Assembly: GCA_029262955.1 (NCBI GenBank)
Contig: JAJCYL010000621.1
Coordinates: 1-14,026 of the forward strand
DNA from: Cytophagales bacterium
GTDB taxonomy: Bacteria > Bacteroidota > Bacteroidia > Cytophagales > Cyclobacteriaceae
Direction: 5' to 3'
Length of the DNA: 14,026 bases
The translations under genes and the position numbers were made by a program. Below the pieces are notes generated by a model. That model saw only the letters and a list, made by a program, of their open reading frames with translations. It was not told where the DNA came from and made no database searches. Below, in pieces: positions 7,692 through 14,026 of the stretch (its first letter is position 1; the number at the start of each line of letters is the position of its first letter).

Positions 7692-8646
7692 CTTGAACTT
7701 GATGATAAAGTTGCTTCAATCTTTCACTGTCTAACAAATCACCAAGAATGGCCTTAGACTCCTCCTGAAAAAGTCGTTTGTCAGGTCTGATTATTTCAAC
7801 ACCCGCTACCCTGACTGCTTCCAGTGCCTCTTCTTCCGACTTTTTCCACAACTCCTTTTGATATGCATACGATTCTCTGGCAGATTGCTGCAACCAACCT
7901 CTCTCCTCCTCATTCAATTTCTTCCAGGTATGTTCACTTATCAGGAGCATGTCTGGTACACCCGTGTGCTCATCAAGGATATAATATTTGCATACTTCGT
8001 AATGGCCAGTGAGATAAAAACTCGGCGGATTGTTTTCTGCTCCATCAACAACTCCCTGTTGAAGCGCAGTATAAAGTTCCCCAAATGGAATTGGTGTCGC
8101 TGCTGCACCAAAATTATTTACCATCTGGATGGCAGTATTACTTGATTGAACACGGATTTTCAGCCCTTTAAGGTCCTCAGGTTTATCTACCCTTCGATCC
8201 TTAGTATAGAAACTTCTTTTTCCTGCATCATAAAAAGACAGCCCTCGAAAAAGATAGGGTGAACTACTTGCCAATAGAGCATCCCCAATAGGCCCGTCAA
8301 AAACCTTTGCCATGTGATCATCAGATCTAAACAGATATGGGATGCTGAGTAGTTTTATCTCAGGAGCAAAATTCTCAACTACAGCTGCTGAGGCCTTCGA
8401 GAGATCAATCGAACCAATTTGTAAAAGCTCCAATAACTCCCGCTCTGAGCCCAGCTGCTGATTGGGGTAAATGCGCATGGTCATTTTTCCCCCCGAATGA
8501 TGTTCCAATCGGTCACTCATTAACTCCATCGCTTTGTGCACTGAATGATTGACATCAAGACCATGGGCCAACTTCAGTTCACGATTTGTATGTTTAGAAC
8601 CGCAGCTGATTGTTATCAGACTTAGGATTAAAAGGGAGATTTTCAT
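7681..8646 (-). CDS. dctP: TRAP solute-binding protein DctP, probable uronate binder
   Basis: The extracytoplasmic receptor of the TRAP system, 321 residues from the chosen start. The frame extends to an ATG at 8682, but the ATG at 8646 is preferred: it overlaps the uxaC stop as TAATG and begins a compact lipoprotein-like signal (MKISLLILSLITISCGSKH), with Cys15 as a probable lipidated residue, so the protein is likely membrane-anchored. DctP hallmarks follow: AHGLDVNHSVHKAMELMSDR, IYPNQQLGSERELLELLQ, KPEDLKGLKIRVQSS (Arg about 165, the residue that clamps the carboxylate of ligands in this family), PIPFGELYTALQQGVVDGAE and NNPPSFY. The ligand is inferred to be galacturonate, glucuronate or a similar acid because uxaC directly precedes it; dicarboxylates remain possible. 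Confidence 0.93.
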   Translation of the reverse strand: MKISLLILSLITISCGSKHTNRELKLAHGLDVNHSVHKAMELMSDRLEHHSGGKMTMRIYPNQQLGSERELLELLQIGSIDLSKASAAVVENFAPEIKLLSIPYLFRSDDHMAKVFDGPIGDALLASSSPYLFRGLSFYDAGKRSFYTKDRRVDKPEDLKGLKIRVQSSNTAIQMVNNFGAAATPIPFGELYTALQQGVVDGAENNPPSFYLTGHYEVCKYYILDEHTGVPDMLLISEHTWKKLNEEERGWLQQSARESYAYQKELWKKSEEEALEAVRVAGVEIIRPDKRLFQEESKAILGDLLDSERLKQLYHQVQDVK

Positions 8647-10046
8647 TAGAAGTTGAAATATTCTTTTGCGTTGTAATAGCAAATATTTTTTACCGTTTGG
8701 CCTACTAACTCCATGTCATTTGGCATCAGGCCCTTTTCAATATCATTTCCCAGTAAGTTGCATAATAATCGTCTGAAATACTCATGACGGGGAAAGGACA
8801 GGAAACTTCTCGAGTCGGTGAGCATACCTACAAAACAGCTTAACAAACCAATATTTGACAAGGTGTTGAGCTGCTTTTCCATACCATCCAATTGATCAAG
8901 GTACCACCAACCAGATCCGAACTGCATTTTGCCCTTGATACTGCCATCATTATAATTCCCCATCATGGCCGCAATGACTTCATTATCGGCCGGATTGAGA
9001 TTATAGACGATGGTTTTCGCTAATTGATCGGTACTGTCAAGGGTATCAAGAAACTTGAAAAGACCCATGGCTTGAGGGAAGTCACCGATAGAATCGAAAC
9101 CGGTATCAGGTCCCAATTCGCTTAGCATGCGTTGATTTGTATTGCGCAAAGCCCCCAAATGAAACTGCTGGGTCCATCCTTTTGCATGATCCATTTTTGC
9201 CAATTCTATCAAAAGAGCGTACCTGATTCTACTCGCTTGTTTTGGACTTAACTCCTGACCGGACCTGAGTCGCTCGAATATTTTATTAATCTTCTTCTCC
9301 GTAAAAGATGCAACATCAATTGAGCTAAGTCCATGATCGGATAACCTACAGCCCATTTTATGAAAGAAGTCATGTCGACTTTTTAGCACATCGAGATAGT
9401 CCTCGTAAGTTTTGATCTCTTTGTTGGAGATTTTGGTGAGTCTGTCAACGTATTGGTTAAACTTTACAGCATTCTCTACGGCCATGGCTGCATCAGGCCT
9501 AAAGGTCGGGAGTACTTTGATCTCAAAACCTTCGGTTCCAAGCCGCTGGTGATGGCTCAAGTCATTGGTTGGATCATCGGTGGTACAAATAACTTCTACC
9601 TTCATTTTATTCAACAGCCCTCTTACCGAAAATCCGTTCTGTTGGAGCGAAGACCTTGTTTGGCTATAAATTGATGGAGCGCTGGTACCGCTCAACAGTT
9701 CATTAATTCCAAAATATCGATTCAACTCAAGATGAGTCCAGTGATACAATGGATTCCTTAATGTGTGTGGAACCGTATTTGCCCATTTATAAAATTTCTC
9801 TTCATCCGAAGCGCTTCCGGTTATGTATTTTTCATTAATTCCAAAGGCCCGCATGGCCCGCCATTTATAGTGATCACCTGCCAACCATACCTGGCTAATA
9901 TTCTCAAAGGTTCTATCATTTGCTATTTCCTTGGGAGGTAAATGATTATGATAATCAATAATAGGTAGGTCTTTGGCGTAATCATGGTATAGCGTTTCTG
10001 CACTTTTTGATTCCAGTAAAAAATCGTCCGCTAAGAATTGCTTCAT
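8646..10046 (-). CDS. uxaC: Uronate (glucuronate/galacturonate) isomerase UxaC
   Basis: A cytoplasmic isomerase that turns D-glucuronate into D-fructuronate, or D-galacturonate into D-tagaturonate, the first step of hexuronate breakdown. The 466-residue length is normal. The amidohydrolase-fold HxH metal motif is visible in IIDYHNHLPPKEIA (His33, His35). Other family stretches are FENISQVWLAGDHYKWRAMR, CTTDDPTNDLSHH, LPTFRPDAAM, GRLSDHGLSS-like CRLSDHGLSS, QFHLGALRNTN, DTGFDSIGDF, LNPADNEVIAAMMGNY, KGKMQFGSGWWYLDQLDG and LTDSRSFLSFPRHEYFRRLL near the C terminus. It is the first gene of the operon and lies next to an inverted-repeat site. No reductase, dehydratase or KDG enzymes are in the window, so the rest of the pathway must lie elsewhere. 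Confidence 0.97.
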   Translation of the reverse strand: MKQFLADDFLLESKSAETLYHDYAKDLPIIDYHNHLPPKEIANDRTFENISQVWLAGDHYKWRAMRAFGINEKYITGSASDEEKFYKWANTVPHTLRNPLYHWTHLELNRYFGINELLSGTSAPSIYSQTRSSLQQNGFSVRGLLNKMKVEVICTTDDPTNDLSHHQRLGTEGFEIKVLPTFRPDAAMAVENAVKFNQYVDRLTKISNKEIKTYEDYLDVLKSRHDFFHKMGCRLSDHGLSSIDVASFTEKKINKIFERLRSGQELSPKQASRIRYALLIELAKMDHAKGWTQQFHLGALRNTNQRMLSELGPDTGFDSIGDFPQAMGLFKFLDTLDSTDQLAKTIVYNLNPADNEVIAAMMGNYNDGSIKGKMQFGSGWWYLDQLDGMEKQLNTLSNIGLLSCFVGMLTDSRSFLSFPRHEYFRRLLCNLLGNDIEKGLMPNDMELVGQTVKNICYYNAKEYFNF

Positions 10047-10061
10047 GATAATGGGATATTA

Positions 10062-10112
10062 TGTCAGACCTCAAATTAACCCCAAGTGTTCAAAATTTTA
10101 TGAGATCTGACA
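10062..10112. promoter_or_regulatory. Inverted-repeat pair between uxaC and the amidohydrolase, possible operator
   Basis: TGTCAGACCTCA at 10062-10073 and TGAGATCTGACA at 10101-10112 are inverted copies of one 12-base site (11 of 12 match), with centres 39 bp apart. They lie 16 to 66 bp upstream of the uxaC start and about 104 bp upstream of the amidohydrolase start. The core GTCAGAC resembles the short GTn-nAC half-sites of FadR-subfamily GntR regulators, the family that includes UxuR and ExuR, but that link is only suggestive. Two off-consensus TAnnTTTG-like boxes for uxaC (TTAATTTG and AAATTTTG, read on the minus strand) fall inside the repeat spacer, where a bound repressor could block them. 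Confidence 0.4.
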
Positions 10113-10215
10113 ATAATCGAAGATTCATCTCACCCACTTAGTACTAAAAGATTCCGAGTTGACTAAAAATTCCATTACATTGATCGGCATTGATTATCTG
10201 ATTAGACATTGTTGT

Positions 10216-11679
10216 ATGAGCCTGAAACAAATAAAAAACCTCGCTTTCTTATATATTGTATGTTTTGTTCAATCACCAGTTGCTGCTCAAGAACTGAGCA
10301 AAGAAAAACAACAGGTACTTAATGAAATGGATAAAGCCATGGAAACATATTCGGCAATTGCCCAACAGATCTGGGAAAATGCAGAATTGGGATTCATGGA
10401 AAACAAAAGTGCACAACTCCTCCAAGACCGATTAAGGGCTGAGGGTTTTAAGGTGACCGTGGGATCTGCAGGTATGCCAACTGCATTTGTAGCTGAATAT
10501 GGCAAAGGAAAACCCATAATCGCCCTACTGGCTGAATACGATGCACTGCCAGACATGTCTCAAAGGGCCATTCCAAGCAGGGAGATAGATCCGGCTCGAA
10601 CAGCCGGCCATGCTTGTGGACACCATATGTTCGGAGCAGGATCACTCGCCGCGGCTATCCATACAAAACACTGGCTGGTGAAAACTGGTAGTTCCGGCAC
10701 TATTAGACTTTATGGAACTCCAGCAGAAGAAGGTGGTGGAGGGAAAGTTTATATGACCAGGGCCGGTTTGTTTGATGATGTTGATGGCGTATTGTCCTGG
10801 CATCCAAGTGATAAAAATACATCAAATGCAAGCTCAACACTAGCCGCCATTTCGGCCAGATTTGCGTTCAAAGGAGTAGCTGCACATGCATCAGCGGGAC
10901 CGTGGCGTGGACGCAGTGCGTTGGATGGTGTTGAAGCCATGAATTATATGGTCAACTTAATGAGAGAACATGTTACCCCGGCAACCAGAATTCATTATGC
11001 CATAACCAATGGTTCAAAAGCTGCCAATATCGTACCTGCGGCTGCCGAGGTGTCTTATGTTGTACGCCATCCCGACATGGAAGAATGCAAAGATCTCTTT
11101 AAACGCGTGATCCAAGCTGCCAGGGCTGGAGCGATGGGTACTGATACGGAAATGACTTATGAGATAGAAACCGGCTATTTTAATAAAATGCCCAATAAGA
11201 TATTAGCAGAAATGATGCATAAAAATCTCAGCATTGTCGGTGGAGTTAATTATACAGAGGATGAACGAAAATTTGCTACTGACATTATGAAAAGCTATCC
11301 TTCAGATGACCTTACACCTGAATCCGCTCAAAAGGTTGAAACTTTTGAAGTTATAGAAATTGGAATGGGAGGCTCAACAGATGTGGGAGATATCAGTTGG
11401 GTACGACCAACCGCGGGCTTGAGAACAGCAACCTGGGTCCCTGGCACTGTAGCCCACAGTTGGCAAGCAGTTGCCGCAGGGGGCACCTCCATTGGCCACA
11501 AAGGCATGATGGTGGCGGCTAAGACAATGACCTTAACTGCGATAGACCTTTATAAACAACCAGGTAAATTAGTTGAAGCAGAAAAGGAGTTACAAGAACG
11601 AAGGGGTGCCGATTTCAAGTATGAAGCCCTTCTTGGAGATCGCGAGCCTCCATTGGATTATAGGAAGGGTATTGAGTAG
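10216..11679 (+). CDS. Exported M20D family amidohydrolase, AbgB-like
   Basis: A metal-dependent amidase of peptidase family M20D, closest in motifs to the p-aminobenzoyl-glutamate hydrolase subunit AbgB; the true substrate is unknown. The frame is open from a TTG at 10159, but the ATG at 10216 is chosen because it begins a Sec signal peptide (MSLKQIKNLAFLYIVCFV, ending near SPVAAQ), so the enzyme is probably periplasmic, unlike E. coli AbgB. Of its 487 residues, the metal site is seen in ALLAEYDALPDM, GHACGHHMFGAG (Cys and His about 132-137), YGTPAEEGGGGK (Glu pair about 171-172) and LSWHPSD (His about 196). A dimerisation domain follows (RFAFKGVAAHASAGPWRGRS), then GMGGSTDVGDISW and PGTVAHSWQAVA, both typical of AbgB. 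It is divergent from uxaC and shares its intergenic region, but no functional link is evident. Confidence 0.9.
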   Translation: MSLKQIKNLAFLYIVCFVQSPVAAQELSKEKQQVLNEMDKAMETYSAIAQQIWENAELGFMENKSAQLLQDRLRAEGFKVTVGSAGMPTAFVAEYGKGKPIIALLAEYDALPDMSQRAIPSREIDPARTAGHACGHHMFGAGSLAAAIHTKHWLVKTGSSGTIRLYGTPAEEGGGGKVYMTRAGLFDDVDGVLSWHPSDKNTSNASSTLAAISARFAFKGVAAHASAGPWRGRSALDGVEAMNYMVNLMREHVTPATRIHYAITNGSKAANIVPAAAEVSYVVRHPDMEECKDLFKRVIQAARAGAMGTDTEMTYEIETGYFNKMPNKILAEMMHKNLSIVGGVNYTEDERKFATDIMKSYPSDDLTPESAQKVETFEVIEIGMGGSTDVGDISWVRPTAGLRTATWVPGTVAHSWQAVAAGGTSIGHKGMMVAAKTMTLTAIDLYKQPGKLVEAEKELQERRGADFKYEALLGDREPPLDYRKGIE

Positions 11680-11699
11680 GCATTCCAACCCTTGTTAAC

Positions 11700-11765
11700 C
11701 GTCATCGCGAACGAAGTGAAGCGATCCACCTTAAAATAGATTGCTTCACTCCGTTCACAATGACG
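11700..11765. repeat. 66-bp palindromic intergenic repeat
   Basis: Two 27-base arms (11700-11726 and 11739-11765) are inverted copies with 23 of 27 pairs matching, around a 12-base AT-rich loop. The arms carry CGTCATcGcGAACG and AGTGAAGC. This resembles the dispersed GTCATTGCGAACGAAGTGAAGCAATC palindromes found in many copies in Bacteroidota and other phyla, usually between genes. Of the four mismatched positions, three become G-U pairs if the minus strand is transcribed and one if the plus strand is. No T-tract follows on either side, so it is not a classical terminator, though it could stabilise or end the amidohydrolase transcript. Confidence 0.85.
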
Positions 11766-11846
11766 CGTTAGGAAGCTTCATATAATAGGCCCACCGCTGG
11801 TCATAAATGAAAGGTCATAACCGTAAACTGCCAATAATTTTAGGGC

Positions 11847-14026
11847 ATGGTAAGAGTGATTGTGGCGATTATATTCTGCTTCGTCGCTGGTGAATTATTG
11901 GCTCAAAAGGATTCCTATCGCATCAAAAAAGCAATAGGAACAATAAACCTGGATGGAAATTTAGACGAGGATTCCTGGAAAATGGCCCAGGTAGCCGCAG
12001 AATTCACCCAATACTTCCCCTTCGATACACTAAAGGCCAATTCTCAAACTGAAGTTCGGATGACTTACGATGATCAGTTCGTCTACTTTTCCGCTAAATT
12101 ATATAACCTTGAGAATGACCGCCAATATGTTACACCTTCTCTACGTAGGGATTATCGGGGTGAAGCCAATGATGGTGTTACTTTAATAATCGATCCCTTC
12201 CAGGACAATACCAATGCTTTCTTTTTTGGAATAAATCCCTTCGGAGTTAGGAGAGAAGGCTTACTATCCAATGGTGGTAGTCGGGGTGATGACCTGGACT
12301 TGAGTTGGGACAATAAGTGGTACGGAGAATCAATTCAACATGAAGGATATTGGATTACAGAAGTGGCAATACCTTTTAAGACATTACGCTTCACTGAGGG
12401 CAGTACAAAATGGAATGTTAATTTTTACCGCGTTGATTCTGAAAACAGTGAGCGGTCTACCTGGACACCCATTCCGCGGAACTTCAGCATCATATCTCTG
12501 GCTTTTATGCAGGAATTGATCTGGGATGAACCATTGAAAAAACCTGGTTCCAATATATCTCTCATCCCTTATGTGCTTTCAGGAGTTAATAGAAATTTTG
12601 AAAACACCGATCAAACAAGTGCCGACGTAGATCTGGAGGTTGGTGGTGATGTAAAAATTGCTGTTACTCCGTCATTGAATTTAGATCTAACCATCAATCC
12701 GGATTTTTCACAAGTAGAGGTGGATGAGCAAGTAACCAATCTTGATCGTTTTGAAATCTTCTTTCCAGAAAAACGTCAATTTTTCCTGGAGAATGCAGAC
12801 CTCTTTTCTGACTTTGGTCATCCCTTTCTGGCCAAGCCATTCTTTTCCCGTCGAATTGGTGTGGCCCGTGATTCTTCCACCGGTCAGAATTTGCAGAACA
12901 GAATACATTATGGAGCCAGACTGAGTGGCAAGCTAGATAACAATTGGCGCATTGGATTTCTTAATATGCAAGCGGCCAAGGATGATAAAATCAATCTACC
13001 CGCATTGAATTACACCGTGGCCTCTATACGACGGAAAGTTCTGGACCGCTCTAATGTTGGACTTATTTTCATTAATCGTCAAAATTTCGAGAATCCAGAG
13101 GGTGATTTTGCTTTTGGCTCAACTGAATATAATCGTGTCATCGGGGCCGAGTTCAATTTTCTGTCTGCTGATGGTAAATGGAATAGTCGCAACTACTTCC
13201 ATAAGTCATTCGACGATGGAGCTAATGATCAATCTTTTGCTTTTGGAGATTGGTTAGGCTATGAATCCAGAAAACTCAGATTTAACTGGTCACATATCTT
13301 TATTGGTGATAACTATAGCCCCGACGTTGGATTCGCTCCCCGTAATGGCATTTTTAGGATTAATCCAGATATCGGATGGAAATTTTGGACCAAATCAGGA
13401 TATCTCGTATTCCATGGACCTGGTTTTGACGCCGAACCCATCTGGACAAGCGACCGGTTGGTCGACGATCGTCAGACATTAAAATATGAATTTAGGTTCA
13501 GAGACAATTCAACTTTTGATGTATCCTTAAATCATCGGTACTCTTATTTATTAAGTGATTTTGATCCGACTAGAACGGGTGGTCCGGAATTGGCAGCCGG
13601 GACTGAGTATCATTACAATGCCGTGGAGTACAACTATTCGTCTGATTTCAGGAAAAAGGTTGCGGTCATATTGAGTGGTTATTTCGGAGAATTTTTTGGT
13701 GGTCAGCGGCAAAATTTTCGCAGTGAAATCAATTTTCGATTCCAACCAATTGCAGCTATACGGATGACCGTCAATTATAATCGTTTGAGAATGCCTGACC
13801 CCGTCAATGATGCCAATCTATGGTTGGTGGGTCCCCGAGTTGACCTAACCATGACCAGAAAACTTTTCCTTACCTCCTTCTTCCAGTACAATAGCCAGAT
13901 TGATAATATTAATATCAATACCAGGCTTCAATGGCGTTTTAAACCTGTTTCAGACCTCTTTATAGTTTATACCGATAATTACGGAACGGATACATTGGGA
14001 GACCAATTTGTCCGGAAAAAGAATAG
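11847..14026 (+). CDS. DUF5916 protein with N-terminal CBM9-like domain (3' partial)
   Basis: A large cell-envelope protein of unknown exact role, open to the right edge with 726 codons visible and no stop. An in-frame TAG at 11841-11843 just before the ATG fixes the start region. Residues 1-19 are a Sec signal peptide (MVRVIVAIIFCFVAGELLAQ). A CBM9/DOMON-like sugar-binding domain covers about 25-210 (INLDGNLDEDSWKMAQ, VRMTYDDQFVYFSAKLYN, GYWITEVAIPFKTLRF). The DUF5916 hallmark follows: LTINPDFSQVEVDEQVTNLD then FFPEKRQFFLENADLF. The remainder is rich in alternating aromatic strands (for example HRYSYLLSDFDP, RMTVNYNRLRMP), as in an outer-membrane beta-barrel. Members usually end soon after a stretch like SDLFIVYTDNYGTD, so probably only a few residues are missing. 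An outer-membrane sugar or polymer role is plausible but unproven. No link to the uronate operon is visible beyond proximity. Confidence 0.9.
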   Translation, partial: MVRVIVAIIFCFVAGELLAQKDSYRIKKAIGTINLDGNLDEDSWKMAQVAAEFTQYFPFDTLKANSQTEVRMTYDDQFVYFSAKLYNLENDRQYVTPSLRRDYRGEANDGVTLIIDPFQDNTNAFFFGINPFGVRREGLLSNGGSRGDDLDLSWDNKWYGESIQHEGYWITEVAIPFKTLRFTEGSTKWNVNFYRVDSENSERSTWTPIPRNFSIISLAFMQELIWDEPLKKPGSNISLIPYVLSGVNRNFENTDQTSADVDLEVGGDVKIAVTPSLNLDLTINPDFSQVEVDEQVTNLDRFEIFFPEKRQFFLENADLFSDFGHPFLAKPFFSRRIGVARDSSTGQNLQNRIHYGARLSGKLDNNWRIGFLNMQAAKDDKINLPALNYTVASIRRKVLDRSNVGLIFINRQNFENPEGDFAFGSTEYNRVIGAEFNFLSADGKWNSRNYFHKSFDDGANDQSFAFGDWLGYESRKLRFNWSHIFIGDNYSPDVGFAPRNGIFRINPDIGWKFWTKSGYLVFHGPGFDAEPIWTSDRLVDDRQTLKYEFRFRDNSTFDVSLNHRYSYLLSDFDPTRTGGPELAAGTEYHYNAVEYNYSSDFRKKVAVILSGYFGEFFGGQRQNFRSEINFRFQPIAAIRMTVNYNRLRMPDPVNDANLWLVGPRVDLTMTRKLFLTSFFQYNSQIDNININTRLQWRFKPVSDLFIVYTDNYGTDTLGDQFVRKKN

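Noticed and set aside
10159..10215. Upstream TTG start for the amidohydrolase
   Set aside because: It would put 19 residues with charged and polar positions before the signal peptide; the ATG at 10216 gives a normal export signal.
12742..13482. Several short plus- and minus-strand frames within the last 2 kb
   Set aside because: They are shadows of the long DUF5916 frame, which is open from 11847 to the window edge.
1..14026. CRISPR array, tRNA or rRNA gene, insertion sequence or phage genes
   Set aside because: No regularly spaced repeats, cloverleaf-like sequence, rRNA motif or transposase/integrase-like frame was seen.

Overview
The window looks like a chromosomal piece of a Bacteroidota species, most likely an environmental (perhaps marine) member of the Cytophagales. 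The signs are moderate-to-low GC, weak or absent Shine-Dalgarno sequences, an exported DUF1571 protein, a DUF5916 outer-membrane-type protein, and a Tat-exported Gfo/Idh/MocA oxidoreductase next to a DUF1080 protein. The genus cannot be fixed from sequence alone.

Layout. Positions 1-353 hold no intact gene, only short overlapping reading frames that may be a decayed gene. Two genes follow on the plus strand: a large sodium:solute symporter (354-2201) and an exported DUF1571 protein with a LysM-like insert (2283-3134). They face a compact six-gene minus-strand operon that reads from 10046 down to 3248: uxaC (uronate isomerase), the TRAP transporter dctP-dctQ-dctM, an exported protein with two DUF1080 (3-keto-glycoside hydrolase type) domains, and a Tat-exported Gfo/Idh/MocA oxidoreductase. 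Every junction overlaps or abuts, so the six genes are almost certainly co-transcribed and translationally coupled. A divergent gap with a clean inverted-repeat pair (10062-10112) separates this operon from an exported M20D amidohydrolase (10216-11679). A 66-bp palindromic repeat follows at 11700-11765, then a DUF5916 protein that runs off the right edge (11847 onward).

How the genes work together (inference). The operon reads as a complete route for a uronic-acid-containing glycoside. The oxidoreductase and the DUF1080 protein, both carrying export signals, would oxidise the sugar ring to a 3-keto-glycoside and then cleave it outside the cytoplasm without a classical glycoside hydrolase. DctPQM would import the released hexuronate, and UxaC would isomerise it to the keto-uronate. 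The later enzymes of the pathway (UxaB/UxuB reductase, UxaA/UxuA dehydratase, KdgK, KdgA) are not in the window. Joining a TRAP uronate importer and uxaC to a 3-keto cleavage pair in one coupled operon is the most interesting thing here.

Start corrections: the DUF1080 gene is best started at 5934, dctP at 8646 and the amidohydrolase at 10216. In each case this gives a proper signal peptide, and for the first two also a stop/start overlap with the upstream gene.
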